A DNA stretch of 64,000 nt from Ancylostoma caninum. Its lineage: Eukaryota; Nematoda; Chromadorea; Rhabditida; Ancylostomatidae. The stretch is from contig JBAJFG010000126.1 of the NCBI GenBank assembly GCA_037903475.1, positions 558,001 through 622,000 of the forward strand. Reading direction: 5' to 3'. A model generated the notes under the pieces. The model searched no databases and was not told where the DNA came from. It saw nothing but the letters and a program-made list of their open reading frames with translations. Shown one piece after another: positions 47,885 through 59,148 of this stretch. A program made the position numbers and the translations under genes. How positions within the stretch are numbered: position 1 is the first letter of the stretch; each line of letters begins with the position of its first letter.

Positions 47885-48415
47885 ATGTCCGACTGCCTCC
47901 ACATGCGTTTTTCTATTTTGCAAAAATCAGGCTCCGGCGGGGATCGAACCCTGGACTGGGTTAGGCTTGAAAACGACTTCGGTGTCATTTCAATTGCTTA
48001 CAGTAAGTGTGTAGAGTGTGCTACAGACACATGTGTGACTAATGACTGGTTGCAGATGCAGAAATTCATTTTGCAAAAATTTGCCCCCGGCGGGGATCGA
48101 ACCCTGGACTGGTTTGAGCATGAAAACGACTTCGGTGTCATTTCAATTGCTTACAGTAAGTGTGTAGAGTGTGCTACAGACACATGTGTGACTAATGACT
48201 GGTTGCAGATGCAGAAATTCATTTTGCAAAAATTTGCCCCCGGCGGGGATCGAACCCTGGACTGGTTTGAGCATGAAAACGACTTCGGTGTCATTTCAAT
48301 TGCTTAAAATAAGTGTGTAGAGTGTGCTACAGACACACGTGTGACTAATGACTGGTTGCAAATGCGGAATTCCATTTTGTGTTCCAGCGGGGATCGAACC
48401 CGAGAAGTTATTAAT
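47885..48415 (+). repeat. 153-bp tandem repeat with tRNA T-arm motif
   Basis: Three full units and one variant carry cggcggggatcgaaccctgg at 47938, 48091, 48244 and 48388, with exact 153-bp spacing for the first three. On the minus strand this motif reads GGGTTCGATCCCCG, a tRNA B-box. The 153-bp period is a multiple of three and open in one plus-strand frame (51-residue unit with GGDRTLDWFEHENDFG), giving a 140-codon repetitive frame. Identity between units 2 and 3 is near complete, indicating recent expansion. Coding is doubtful. Confidence 0.8.
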
Positions 48416-48776
48416 TCTCAAACATTAGTAGACAACTACTGTAAGCAGTCTCTAAGCAAACTTTTACCATCACCTATCGAGCTCATTTTTTCCTTCCTAA
48501 GAAGTCATGTCTGCGCCGTGAGTCTGACCTCTCAGGTGCAGGTGCAGATGCAGGTGCAGGTGCAGGCATCAGCGCGTGCCTTCAGGATACGTCAGGAGGC
48601 GGAGAATCCCAGAGCCAATCCATTGATTAGTCTTCTCCCAATCTATCTTTATGCTGTTACTACATCCGCTCCTTCACACTTCATTACTCCTTCTACTGCT
48701 TATTTCATAGATGTGTCAAAAATCAACAATTTTATTACCAAGTTCCAAATAGTGGATAATTTTCAGATTTGTTATC

Positions 48777-49185
48777 ATGTCGCAACACATCATCGTTCCC
48801 AACTTTCCTCACTGGGCGAAGCTAACCACAACCACGACGGCGAATCCTCTCTCAGCAACCGTATCCGGCCTCGTCGTAGCACTGGTCCTAGTCTCGCTGC
48901 TCTTCATAGGGTTGATTGCCGCACCCACTGTGAGTTGTTCTTTTAAATTATTTAGTAATAAATTTCGCTAATTTCACAAAATTGTGCCTAATTCTTTCAT
49001 TCAAAATGTCACCTACTCCCTAGACATTTATTATTTAATTGTCGTGCTTTTTTCAGGTCTTCCTCATCCTCCGCCAACGTCGTACACGTCGTCACCTCGA
49101 GGCCCGCAATTTCGAGCTCCAGGAGGACTTTGAGAGGGGGTATCCCCTGCCCACGTCGCGGGCGCAGCTGGAATTCGCCGAGTGA
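48777..49185 (+). CDS. Two-exon gene for a 93-residue single-pass membrane protein
   Basis: Exon 1 (48777-48929) and exon 2 (49057-49185) join in phase 0 through a 127-bp intron with a GTGAGT donor and a CTTTTTTCAG acceptor. An ATTTTCAG site ends at 48766, ten bases before the ATG, in a typical position for spliced-leader addition. The protein has a Thr-rich N-terminus (KLTTTTTANPLS), one membrane segment (about residues 31-49, LVVALVLVSLLFIGLIAA), then an Arg-rich stretch (RQRRTRRH) that predicts an outside N-terminus and a cytosolic tail. The tail is charged and ends LEFAE. No family is recognised. The gene lies inside the hAT element on the strand opposite the transposase, so it is either captured cargo or an element gene. 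The intact frame and splice signals suggest expression. Confidence 0.6.
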
Positions 49186-49631
49186 AGATCGACACTGGCC
49201 GAAGATTTATTATAGACATATATGAGAGACTAGCACCCCTTCGGGACGCTAGAAAGTGGGGTGGGGCAGCCACTTGGGGTATGTGCAAAAGCATCACACG
49301 TGTGAAATGCTTGAAAATCGGCAAAAAAGCAAAACTAACCATTAGCTGAGCTCAAATACGAAATTCTCCTTATGAGTTGCGTGTACTTCATGGGTCTGGC
49401 CGCTTCGCCAACGTCGGGCTTCGAGTTTTCTCGCCATCCTAGCCTTGCTTGCAAATTCTTAATCCCGCACCTACATGTAAAGCTAATTTCCGATGCACTG
49501 ATAATACCTACTTTTTTGTCACATTTCTTACACACCTATGGACCCGTTATGAACAGCCGACAGAGAGGAAGAGGAGATAGTCGACTGAGACACGAATGAG
49601 CGCGTAGCGTGATCCTACTCCATCGGCAGAC

Positions 49632-50030
49632 ATGCATCTTGATGCTTATCCCACTGTTGGGCCAGGGCAGACCCGATCCATCGGTGGGACTCCTATCCCG
49701 GCGCTTTCTTCACTAATCGGCTCCCAGTCTCCATCCATGGACCCGTATCCTGGCGCTTTCTCCAGTATTGGGCCAGAGCAGACCCAATCTCCAGCCGTGG
49801 ACTCGTTGCCTGGCACTTCCCCGTTAATGGGCCTCTGCAGACCCAATCTCTATCGATGGACCCGTACCCTCCCATTTTCCCAGTGTTGGGCCACGGCGAA
49901 CCCTTTTTCCATCGATGGACCCGTATCCTGCCGTTTTTCCACTATTCGGCCACGGCGGACTCCTTCTCGATCGGTGGACACATATCTGATGTTTTTCTGG
50001 ACTACGGGGCCCCGGCTCATCAGTCCTTGG
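49632..50030. repeat. ~60-65-bp degenerate minisatellite
   Basis: Units with gatggacccgtatcctg, then ttgggccacggcgaaccc, repeat about six times with drift. Overlapping frames here are not genes. The style recalls the Helitron A minisatellite, but the sequence differs. Confidence 0.75.
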
Positions 50031-50039
50031 AAAGTTTGA

Positions 50040-50930
50040 TCAACTGCACAAGTTGTACAACTGATTTTAGAGAATGTCACAACAGCTTATTATGACGCGT
50101 TCTTCATTCTGTGTATTTGATTGTATTTTTTAAAAACAGGCGGATCCTCAAGCTGCATAACCCCCAAGGGACCTCAAAGAGAGCTGTGCAAGGAGCATAT
50201 CCCAAGCGAGGACACCGAGTGAATCCTTCGTTACATCCCCCACGGTATGCGCACTTCTTTTCGAAGTGATTATCCTCCACTGTTCCAAAGTTGAGTGAAG
50301 TCAAGAACAAAGCTCTAGCAGAGGGGCGACTCTGCTCCGTACATTGCTGCTACGCATCGTCAAATCGTTATAAACACTGTCTTGCCTGGAGGGCTCGAGA
50401 CTGCTAGAGGTGGTCCCGCCGCGAAATCCCGAATGACCCGACTTCCACTACGTCTATGCACCTATGACGAAACATCGGCCGAATGCCCCATCAGCTTCGC
50501 ATCCTCGCGAGGCACAGTCTATAACTGAGTCTTACGGCGAGCGCATGCGATCACGTGTTAGCCTCCCTACGTCTGCGCTCTAGAAAATTTTGTTGCACTA
50601 CCATGATTTATATAAGAGGATATTTATTTTATTTAATAAAAGGCTCCTTCCCACATGTGTACGCATTCCATACACTAGCAGCATCTGAAAATATTCGAAT
50701 AATAGTGGATAATCACAGGTCAAAATATAAGCTCAAACCTTCTTCTTCGCGCAACCACTAGGAGATCCATATGAAAGCGTGGAAGCGATATACCTGAACA
50801 AATGTTGAGTTCAATTGGTAAAAAATTGAAAAACAGCAGAGTTAATTTCAAAAAAATCACAAGGCAATTTCAGATAATTTAAAAAAATGCTGAATCAAAA
50901 AAAAGAAAGAAAAAAAGGAAAAGGCTACAT
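50040..50930. other. No gene recognised (inside hAT)
   Basis: AT-rich toward the right. Nothing codes convincingly. It would include the 5' flank and promoter side of the transposase-oriented element. Confidence 0.4.
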
Positions 50931-51026
50931 TCTCTGAGGGGGGTCGCCTTTTTCTCGTCCACGAGGGGGGGGGGGTCGCCTTGGGGTAGATTTTTTACCA
51001 ACACTACGCTTGACCCTGCGTGAACT

Positions 51027-51539
51027 TGTATAAAAGGCCGGAAATGGTCAATAGGCTGTCACCATCACTTTTTTCCACTAGAATGCACGAAACAAAGGGC
51101 AAAAGTAGGCAGAGCAAAATTCGGAGAGGTATGTTATTTCTTAGGCTTAAGCACATCTGATAAAAATAGAGCGTGCTTTTGACAAGAGTTTTCCACTAAG
51201 TTTTAAAAGAAAAGGCAGCAGAAAGTTGGTTCAGACTTCTCAGTTCCTGATTTCACTAATCCATCGTATTTGTTTCATAATTATCGTGCTCCCTGAAACG
51301 GAGGCCTTTGGATCTCCGAAGTGCTGTCCCTAAAGCACAGATGTTGAGCTAACTTTTGCTAAAATATCAGCATCCTTGGTTTAGAACTAATTAACGGAGA
51401 AGCCAGAAGAGATATCCAAAATCCAAGAGTGAATCCTTAAAGCGCATGAATTCTACATAGCCCACATAAATTTCGAGGCTGCTAGCCTACCTGATCCCAG
51501 TCCTACAATTTATTACATTTGACCAAAGACCTTGTTGTC
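51027..51539. other. No gene recognised
   Basis: Unique AT-rich sequence to the right of the hAT insertion. No exon or repeat was seen. Confidence 0.4.
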
Positions 51540-52297
51540 ACCCTGTAATAAGGCCCCGCCGGCGCCCAAAAGTGGGGGGACGGCTCGAACACTGTGATAA
51601 GGCCCCTCCAGCACTCAACAGCGGTGTGATAAGAGTGCACCGACGTGTGAAAGTGGGGACCACCTGGAATCGGGTCCAACTGTGTGATATGTGTGCGCCG
51701 GCGTCCAAAAGAGAGGACACGCCTGAAAATGTGACGACCGAAGGAGGAGTGGTGCACCGGTGTTCACTATTGATAAAGTGCTATTATTTGAGTCCATCCT
51801 AGCTCGATCGGTTTCCTGGCGCATAACATCGGCGGTAAAACACTAAATGTCAAACCTCAGGAACGAGTAGTATGACATCCGTGTGACTCTCTCCATTTCA
51901 TTTCGTCCCTCGCATTTTTCTCTTCTCATTTGTTTATGGACACACCGCACCCTCCTCTTTTATGTGTTCAATCTGGCTGTTACCATTTGACCAGTCATAA
52001 CAAACAAACAGTAGTAAACCATTTCCCGTAGTCGCTAAAGGTTGAATCGGTTATATATAGCCACGAATAGCTGTTACAGCTGAGCGAAAGATCGAATTGC
52101 CCTGAGAAATCGCGGTCATTCCCTTTTATAAGTCCAGTTTTACATGAGGGAAAGCAACAGAAAGGATGAGGAACGCATTATAGCAAAAATATGGCATGGT
52201 TGTGAGTCTAACAAAATGAAAATCTGATGAAGTCATGCGAGCGAAGGAGCATTAGGAAAAGTCTGGAAGTCCGGCGTTAGCCGGACGGCCAGACTGC
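51540..52297 (+). mobile_element. Helitron A-related copy 5 (diverged)
   Basis: Three to four minisatellite units lie at 51550-51740 (gtgcgccggcgtccaaaaga). The 3' hairpin AAGTCCGGCGTTAGCCGGAC lies at 52268-52287, followed by GGCCAGACTGC rather than the CTGG end. It is probably an old or subfamily copy. The left end is uncertain. Confidence 0.55.
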
Positions 52298-52378
52298 TGT
52301 ATAGTAAGATGGATTCTTTCGGCTTCGCTACGAAACGATTCCCACATTCTTCCAATATTATTTCAATCGGTATTTTAA

Positions 52379-53188
52379 CCCATTGACGACTGCGCCCATT
52401 TTTGCGTGCCTGGCGCGTGGGACCAACGCCCCCGGCGCCCGCGGAGTTCCACACCGTTAAGATAAGATAATTCGGACTAAAACAGATCATTTTGCAGAAA
52501 CTATTTTGAAATCTAGTTCCAGAAGATTACAAGTATCATCGGACAAAAGAAGCAGAGATTCTTACCGCTTCTGGATTCCATTAAGGACGAAGGAAGTTTG
52601 TAGAAGGTGTTTTAGTGTTATAAGGGAGTGTCCAGGGACTATACACCTTCCTAAGGCTCTAGCCTGACTAATAAGGAAGCGCAGGATGTAACGAACGTGA
52701 TTCTGTACAGGAATTATGGCTTTTGCACAGAGTAATTCCATCCACAACAAAAAAATGTGAAGCAGTCTTACTCGACTTCAAAATTTCACCCTTTTCATGA
52801 TGTTTGTCGCAATAAGGGAAAACTTCTCCTTGAACTGCACTTGTTTGAGACCTTCTTAGAAAGGACTGGAAGGACTGCAACCATTCCATATTGAAGTGCT
52901 GCGAAATGCTTCGAAAATAAGGTCCAGTGCTTGTCAAAAAGGGCGCGGCTCACCGGTGAGCCGCGAGGTCCCACGCGACCGAAAAAGCGCGTCCACGGAC
53001 GTTCGTCACCCGTCGCGCCGCCGCGCGCAAATCCGCGCGCGGGACTGTCTTTCTTTTCCCTAGCGCAGATGCCGGGAGGGTTCGTCGCGCACTCCGCCCT
53101 TCTCGCCGCGTTCGCAAAAGGACGGGTGACGAACGTCACGTAATCGAAAAAGCGCGGCTCACCGGTGAGCCACGCGATCGTCAATGGG
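52379..53188. mobile_element. piggyBac-like non-autonomous element
   Basis: TTAA flanks both ends (52375-52378 and 53189-53192) and the inverted ends read CCCATTGACGA. A CCC start at TTAA is the piggyBac signature. The right half has a palindrome GCGGCTCACCGGTGAGCCGC, a second version near the end, and GACGTTCGTCACCCGTC in inverse copies. The 810-bp copy has no transposase. Confidence 0.75.
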
Positions 53189-53192
53189 TTAA

Positions 53193-54178
53193 AAAGCTAC
53201 CTTTTATATTGAAGTTTTGCGAATCGCCCGCCCTGTTGTACTAGGAAGAGACTTTACAAATAGACTGAATCGAACAAAAAACATACTGTTAGCAATGGAC
53301 TACAGTTGATCTGTAATAGAAAGCTCATATGTACGTTGTTCGTTCAAAAATAACTATATTTCCATAAATCTGACATACGTACCTCCAGAACTCAGGAATT
53401 TGCAAGGGAAATATTTTGTTTACAATATAATTAGCTACAGATTTCTAAAAGATGCTGATTCGGGACTCTATATACAATAACAAACTAAATCTGTAATCAA
53501 TGAATACATCCGCCAATTCTATCCATTCAATACATCCATTTGTTTGTAATTACAAATAAACAATTCTACTCCAATAAGCCCAGTGCCATGTAACCAACAT
53601 CTTCTCATTGATTGTATTCCTTTGGTACTACTCATTTTTAATGCACATTGCTTACATGTGGTTGGATGTTTATATCAATCGAACCAGATGTAAGTTTTAA
53701 AACCTAAAATTTAAGGTTTATTTCAAGAATATGTGCACATATTAAACGTTACTTAATAAACACAATTCAGTAGGTTTCCTTCACCTTACTGATGAGTGCA
53801 GGAGGAAACCTGCTTTTGTGATTAGTTTTCGTATAGGGTTCATGCATGAAACAAAAACTGAGCGGACCACAAACTTTCAATATAACTTCAGAGTTTTCCT
53901 TTATGTAAAGCGTGCCATGTGCATTGTTGTTGTTGATAATCGACACATGTGTTGTTCCATCATCGATCCTCTTGCATTTCGACGCTATAGCTACTCGTGG
54001 TTGACATTCGACGAATGGCATAGTGAGTACGAGCGAACCGGCTATTTATGCAATTTCGGCAAAGGGGGGGAGGCGGAACCTAGCGCGCCTATGCGAGCAG
54101 CGTGGAGCCACTGCGCGCAGCGACCTGGGACTCTTCGAAGATGCTACAAACAGAATCGTCCGAAGACGCAACAATAAA
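53193..54178. other. No gene recognised
   Basis: AT-rich sequence with short frames. An open frame at 53818-54177 could not be tied to any family or splice pattern. Confidence 0.4.
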
Positions 54179-54180
54179 TA

Positions 54181-55095
54181 TTAGGTTGGCGTAAAAGTTT
54201 CCCGCCACTTTTAATCTGCCTTTTCAAGTTCATTATTCTTTTTCAACACAACCAATAACGAACACGATATAGGTGGCATCATTATTGACAGAAACTCCGG
54301 CAGTAGCAATGGGGTATTTTGGCAGCAGCTACAAGTGAGTGGTTCCATTTTGATTCCACCAAACACTGAGCATTGCTTTCTCTAGGTAGAGTTCTGGTTT
54401 TGACACTAGAATACCAGCTTACCAGCGACCAAGTCCCCCTCCCAACCTTCTCATGTGATTTACCTAGAAAGCCCACTTCCGTCACCAGTAACCAAGTTGT
54501 CGAGCGAAGCGGAAGTCTGTGAAAAAGTCAAAAAGTTCAGGCACATATCTCTCAGCACTTAAAGCTGTGGCAGCCCAGATCAAGATGGATACACGAGTCG
54601 TATTCCCTTGTCTCTCTGAGGCGATGTAGATGAACAGCTATTGTATTATGATAGCACTGAAGTTCCTTCACTAGCTCATGAGCACCACGCCGCGGACTTT
54701 CTTTAAACAGCTCCAGGATGCGCTCTCCAACCACCTCGACCGGTCGACCAAATCCTACTCTATTTCAAGCCGAGATCGCCGTCTTCAAACCTGTGCGACC
54801 AAATGTTTACAGTGCAGTAAGAGCCACTGGAGAGGCCTATCTTATGACATACATTTTTTGCCGCATTGCTTTCGTTACCGTGTTTTATGAATTTTCAAAG
54901 CAGGAGCAGTCAAACATGCCTCTAGTCAGTGTTGATTTTTTCGGCAATAACCGTGACGTACTGAGGAATGAAATTTGGTATGAAAAAACTATTGCCTAGC
55001 CATCATATATGTTTTGGGTGGGAAGTTCCTGAACAACTGCAGAAGGATTGGCGAGAAGAGGAAGAGAGTGGCGGGAAACTTTTCCGACAACCTAG
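54181..55095 (-). mobile_element. mariner deletion derivative
   Basis: Inverted ends starting TTAGGTTGGCGTAAAAG and CTAGGTTGTCGGAAAAG share AGTTTCCCGCCAC. TA flanks each side (54179-54180 and 55096-55097). Minus-strand remnants of a transposase include RRGAHELVKELQCYHNTIA (second helix-turn-helix, 54734-54552). A later block is out of frame (VNHMRRLGG; NQNGTT-type sequence near 54350). The segment with the last catalytic Asp is missing. Confidence 0.75.
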
Positions 55096-55444
55096 TACAT
55101 TGGCAAAGATCAGGATTTCGTCTATTTCCTCTCCAATTTCCGTTCCATATCTATTAGTCAAACTCCATCTAAGGAGAAATGTGGTTTTTTGAAGAAAAAA
55201 AAAGACGAAACTTTTGCACCAATCTAAAATTACTGCTCCCTTTCTCATGCAATTCCCTTTTTTCTTATTCTTTTCTGTCCAAGCAAGTGGCGAGAATACT
55301 GCACAAGCACCTAATTCATTGGAGTTATGTTAACAATGTAACCACTTCCTCACTAGACAGGACAAGACAATCAAGTAGCAATTCAAATCTACCACATCGG
55401 CGGGAATGTTTATATGGTGAATGAGAAACGGTTCTGTAGCAGAA

Positions 55445-58400
55445 TCAGAACTGTCTGTCTTCGTCGAGCATTCTTTTTTGATGTGTTCTGAGGTATTCTT
55501 CAATGTCGTTTGAAGCAAGTATCAGCGCTCCTAGATTTGGCGGCTGACGCTTGAGTTCCTCGTCGGAGGCCTCAATCATTTTGCTGAAATAAATAGAATG
55601 TATTCAAGACAAGAGCTTTTCAGGATGAAAAGCATGCTCTTCTTTAGAAGAAACTTCAATGACTTATTAGGTTGTTTCCCTTTGTATGCATTATGGCATT
55701 CCCCGGTACATATGTAGAAATCCTGAGCGAGTCGGACATTCAAGAACCCGTAGTTATTTAATGATTTCGAGGAATCTGTTTGGTGCTCAAAATCTGATGA
55801 TTGACCTCTTTTTCTCCATCTGTGAAGCTTGCATTTCATGATACATATGTATCCTTCTTCAACCTGGCTTTGCTGATTATTCCTTCGCCAAAAAGTTCGC
55901 AGAGATCACAAAATGACTGTGCTGCATTCCAATCTTCTTCAAACTGGTAGAGCACGTGATGGTGAATGTGAAGACGATTTCCGACAGCATATTTATCAAA
56001 AGGAAGAAGAGGAACGTTTACATGATAAAACACTTAAAGAGCATTAATTTTTAACGAGAAAAGAAGTTGCTAAAAAGCCACATTAATTATGCACCAACTT
56101 AATATTAGGTTGATGCAAAAATAATGCGCGTTTTCATTCCTTCGATTTCGAACCCCATAACTAATTTCAAAATCGATCTTAGAAACAAGGTAGATGTTCT
56201 CCAATTACCATACAATTCGAATAGGGCCTTTTAGCGTTGACCAACTTCTGGAAGGCCATTTTGGTAACCCTTCAGTCTTCGAGAAAATTCTTCCAAAAGA
56301 AGCGTTTCAAATTCTCCCGGAAGTGGTAGTTGGTGAGAGAGAGGTTTGCTGATTATGATGCATGAGGCAGAGCTTCATAGCCTGATTGCTGGGCTCTGGG
56401 GTGCGAAATATGGATGGACGGTGCTTTGTAGGAATGTAGAATTCATTTTATTGAGCAAAGCTGGGCTCACAGTGGCGTTTCCAATTTATTTCTTTTACAT
56501 ATCGGAAGTACTTCTCACCCGAGAAGGACCAAATGGGCAGTAGTGAGCGATTCTTGCAGCAGTTCACCACAAGGTCGCCGTGTCCTTGATTTGGTGTTGT
56601 TTTCGTTACTCATAGTGCTTCTCCTTCGTGCGACCATTGAGCACTGCACTTCATTTTGTCATATAGGGTCTATACTTTACAATGTATCACTGAGCGACCA
56701 AGTGTTTCGTCTCAATTCTTTTACTACAAGGGCGCGTAGCAGACCTCTTAACGAGGATAAATTTGGTACTCGTTCAGTATGTGCTACAGCTACTCGTCGA
56801 ACTTTTTCATCCTCCCATTCTTGCTGAAGAAAGGGATGGTCTGACGGCAATTACCGGCGAGATTCCCCGAAACCAAGTATGTTGTTTTGAATGGGTGCTC
56901 TTCGAGGATTGCCATCAGTTGGGGATCGTAAACCCCAGGAAGAGCTATACGACATTCATTACTTTCGAAGCAAGACACACCACGTCAGAAAATCCGGAGG
57001 CAGCTTCGCGGTATGCTTACCTTCAGTCCGTAGATGCAATAGTATTCACTCCCTTTCGAATGTCATGTACGATGGTGCAAGTTTTGTGAAATCATTGGGA
57101 CAACTATTGACTATTCAAATCGGTCAAGACCTCAGACAAGATAATTTCTGTGATGCTGTCTTTAATTATTGGGTTGAGCAAAAAGGTTGTGTGCTTTTTT
57201 AACTTGATTTTTACTGAGAATTCAACTATGTTCGGTTGGTTATAATAAACCACTTTTGGTTCGCTCTTTGCAAATATGAATAAATATTGGCTCAAATTCC
57301 GCCACACCTCATTTTCTATCGCATCGAGTGCGACCTCTAATATTACTACATTCAACGAAAACCTCTGACAACTCGCACTGTTTGACCTTAATCGTGGGTT
57401 GAATGCAGCATAAAAAGCAAGCGACATCAATGACATCTAGAACGAAGTCATCACTGCTGAAACGATGGCACAGAAGCGAATGTCCTCCTCTTTGCCATGC
57501 CCATTGCCGTGAACATGCAGTTTGAAGAAACTTGAGGGCGATTATCCACTAAACTTTGCTCAAGATGTAGAGAAAAACGACCAAGGATGTAAATTTTCAG
57601 ATACACCTTAATTTAACACTTATTTTACAAAAAAACATCGATGTGGTGAACCTTCACATTGAGAATGCGCGAATTCTCTGGGCAAATTCCACCAAAACGA
57701 TAACCGAGATGCAAGAAGTAAAGGTAATTCTACTCATTCCGCCTGTACAAGCCTGTAGCAGTTTCCGACCACCTATTTCTTTTATTCTTCTGGGCATTTT
57801 CTACTAATGCTACTCATGAGCAAGAGTTGCGGATGGGGGAGGGGCAGAATCTGGGTCGTCTCAAACAGTGTGGCATTCTATGGAGAAAGAACGGGGAGCT
57901 TCACTGTCTTAGGTAGCATTAATAGTACAGGAAATGGGCTGCAAAAACCACTTGCTGTTGTTTATGGAAAGTACTAGTTCCGGTGCACATGGAAAACCGC
58001 GCAAACTTATTGCTCAACCCAATATGTGTAAACTCTTGCATGAGCTTTCCGTAAAATTTGCCATGTTGAGCTATCTATTTTGCTTTCCTCCACTTGAACG
58101 TCTTGATTACTGCATGCACTTTTGAGAGCACACATTCGAAACAGCTTATCCTCTAAATTCTTGCGTGACTTTCCGACAGAAGACAAACCCAGGTCATAAG
58201 AGCAACTCTTACAACTCTCAACTAACAATAATATTCTGCAAAAACTTCGGCACTGCTATGTGTGCCCATGTAGTTACTAGATACTAAATGTTACCCACAC
58301 CCGTATCGAATCAGTCCTAGGTATGTCTCTGCTTTATCCGCTACCCCGTTAGAGATGAAACCCCAGTCCTTTTTCTTGTTCACACGGTCCTTTGCTGTGC

Positions 58401-58813
58401 ACGCGCTCGCGCTGGTATCTTTGACCATAGCGAGTTGACATAAAAAATTTCTAGCCTACATCTCGCCTATTCCTCAGCAAGGTGATTTTAACCACGAAAC
58501 TCACTTTATGATGTTGTTCGCAGTGAGCACATCGTCCACGAGTTCATTATCTTGTTCACGGTGCCCATCAGCAAGCATTTCCACATCTGCGGGAGATATT
58601 CTCTTCAGTCTTGACACCAGCTCCTAGAACAAATTTGAAACAGTCCTCACTTTCTGGAATATGAACAAAAAATCAAGTCGGATTACCACGATTGTAGAGG
58701 CAATCGGATTCTGTCCAAGGCGTTCACGCAGGCGAGTGCTGTTGGCAATCATCTCGTTGAGGTCAATTGTTCGCTTCATATCCTTAATAATTGGGAGATT
58801 CATCGCTGTGTCG
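55445..58813 (-). CDS. Host gene with a possible GAT-like domain, 3' three exons
   Basis: Exons 58813-58687, 58623-58505 and 55583-55445 join with matching phases (0, then 2). The donors are GTAATC and GTGAGT, the acceptors TTGTTCTAG and TTTATTTCAG. The first listed exon starts out of phase after an acceptor-like ATTAGCCACAG, so more exons lie upstream and were not found. The 127-residue part is helical: DLNEMIANSTRLRERLGQ, then EQDNELVDDVLTANNIINKM, then LASNDIEEYLRTHQKRML, ending EDRQF. The EDNE-x-LTAN pattern recalls the GAT three-helix domain of GGA/TOM1 trafficking adaptors. That assignment is tentative, since no VHS domain is visible. The second intron (2,921 bp) holds several mariner-type elements. 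Confidence 0.55.
55667..56102 (-). mobile_element. mariner remnant in the intron (M2)
   Basis: The right end (inverse of TTAAGTTGGTGCATAATTAA) stops at 56102 before TA. The minus strand encodes a decayed N-terminal helix-turn-helix: HHVLYQFEEDWNAAQSFCDL, then FGEGIISKA, then GQSSDF in a shifted frame. The left end near 55667 (TTAGGTTG) is a poor match and uncertain. Confidence 0.6.
56105..57160. mobile_element. mariner-like fragment abutting M2 (M3), right limit uncertain
   Basis: A TTAGGTTGATGCAAAAATAA end begins right after the TA at 56103-56104 that also closes M2. Minus-strand sequence just inside (56220-56330) is reminiscent of a transposase C-terminus but badly decayed. No matching right end was found, so the limit given is only the edge of the next element. 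Confidence 0.35.
57169..58022. mobile_element. mariner-type non-autonomous element (M4)
   Basis: Inverted ends TTGGGTTGAGCAAAAAG and TTGGGTTGAGCAATAAG are flanked by TA (57167-57168 and 58023-58024). The 854-bp interior has no recognisable transposase. It sits in the long intron of the GAT-like gene. Confidence 0.75.
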
Positions 58814-59148
58814 CTGTGGCTAATAATTAAGAAAAACATGTGGTGCAAAGTGCTTAAAGCAAACTGATTGTGTTTCCCACTACATAACCAAAAACACGCT
58901 GCTCAACTAGTTAAAGTCTAATTTGATGAGAAGCTTTATTAGCGAAAGCGAAAAGTTATTGGAAGAAAAGTAATTCTAACAACACTGGCCTTTGCCAGTT
59001 AATGCATTTATTACGCTACTTACAACTACGTACAACTGTGTTATACTATTCTAGTGTTCTCTCAACGAAGTTGTTTAACATAACGATAACTTAATGTTAT
59101 TCTAATCGCTGGAACAGAAATGCTAGTTTTTTTTTCCTCTAAAACTGT

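Larger units (their letters stand above)
41547..51018 (-). mobile_element. Giant hAT transposon, 9.5 kb, with cargo
   Basis: The termini are inverted repeats CAGGGTCAAGCGTA (perfect 14 bp, partial to about 25 bp) at 41547 and 51018. CAGGG is the usual hAT end. An identical 8-bp sequence, CGTGAACT, flanks both ends (41539-41546 and 51019-51026); 8 bp is the hAT target duplication length. Just inside each end are runs of GGGGGGTCGCC, probable subterminal binding repeats, in direct orientation. The element encodes its transposase on the minus strand. It also encloses a dispersed repeat, tRNA-like tandem repeats, a small membrane-protein gene and a second minisatellite. Most hAT elements are 2-5 kb, so this one is large. 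Confidence 0.92.

Noticed and set aside
47885..48307. 140-codon repetitive protein frame
   Set aside because: Three copies of a 153-bp tRNA-like repeat; the openness follows from the period being a multiple of three. Kept only as a repeat.
48341..48946. 201-codon plus-strand frame overlapping the membrane-protein gene
   Set aside because: It runs through repeat sequence and a CAGGTG run, then overlaps exon 1 of the better-supported gene in another frame.
51572..51802. Plus-strand frame in the 51.5-kb region
   Set aside because: Minisatellite of a diverged Helitron copy.
56763..57089. Plus-strand 108-codon frame in the intron of the GAT-like gene
   Set aside because: No motif, no splice partners, and located among decayed mariner sequence.
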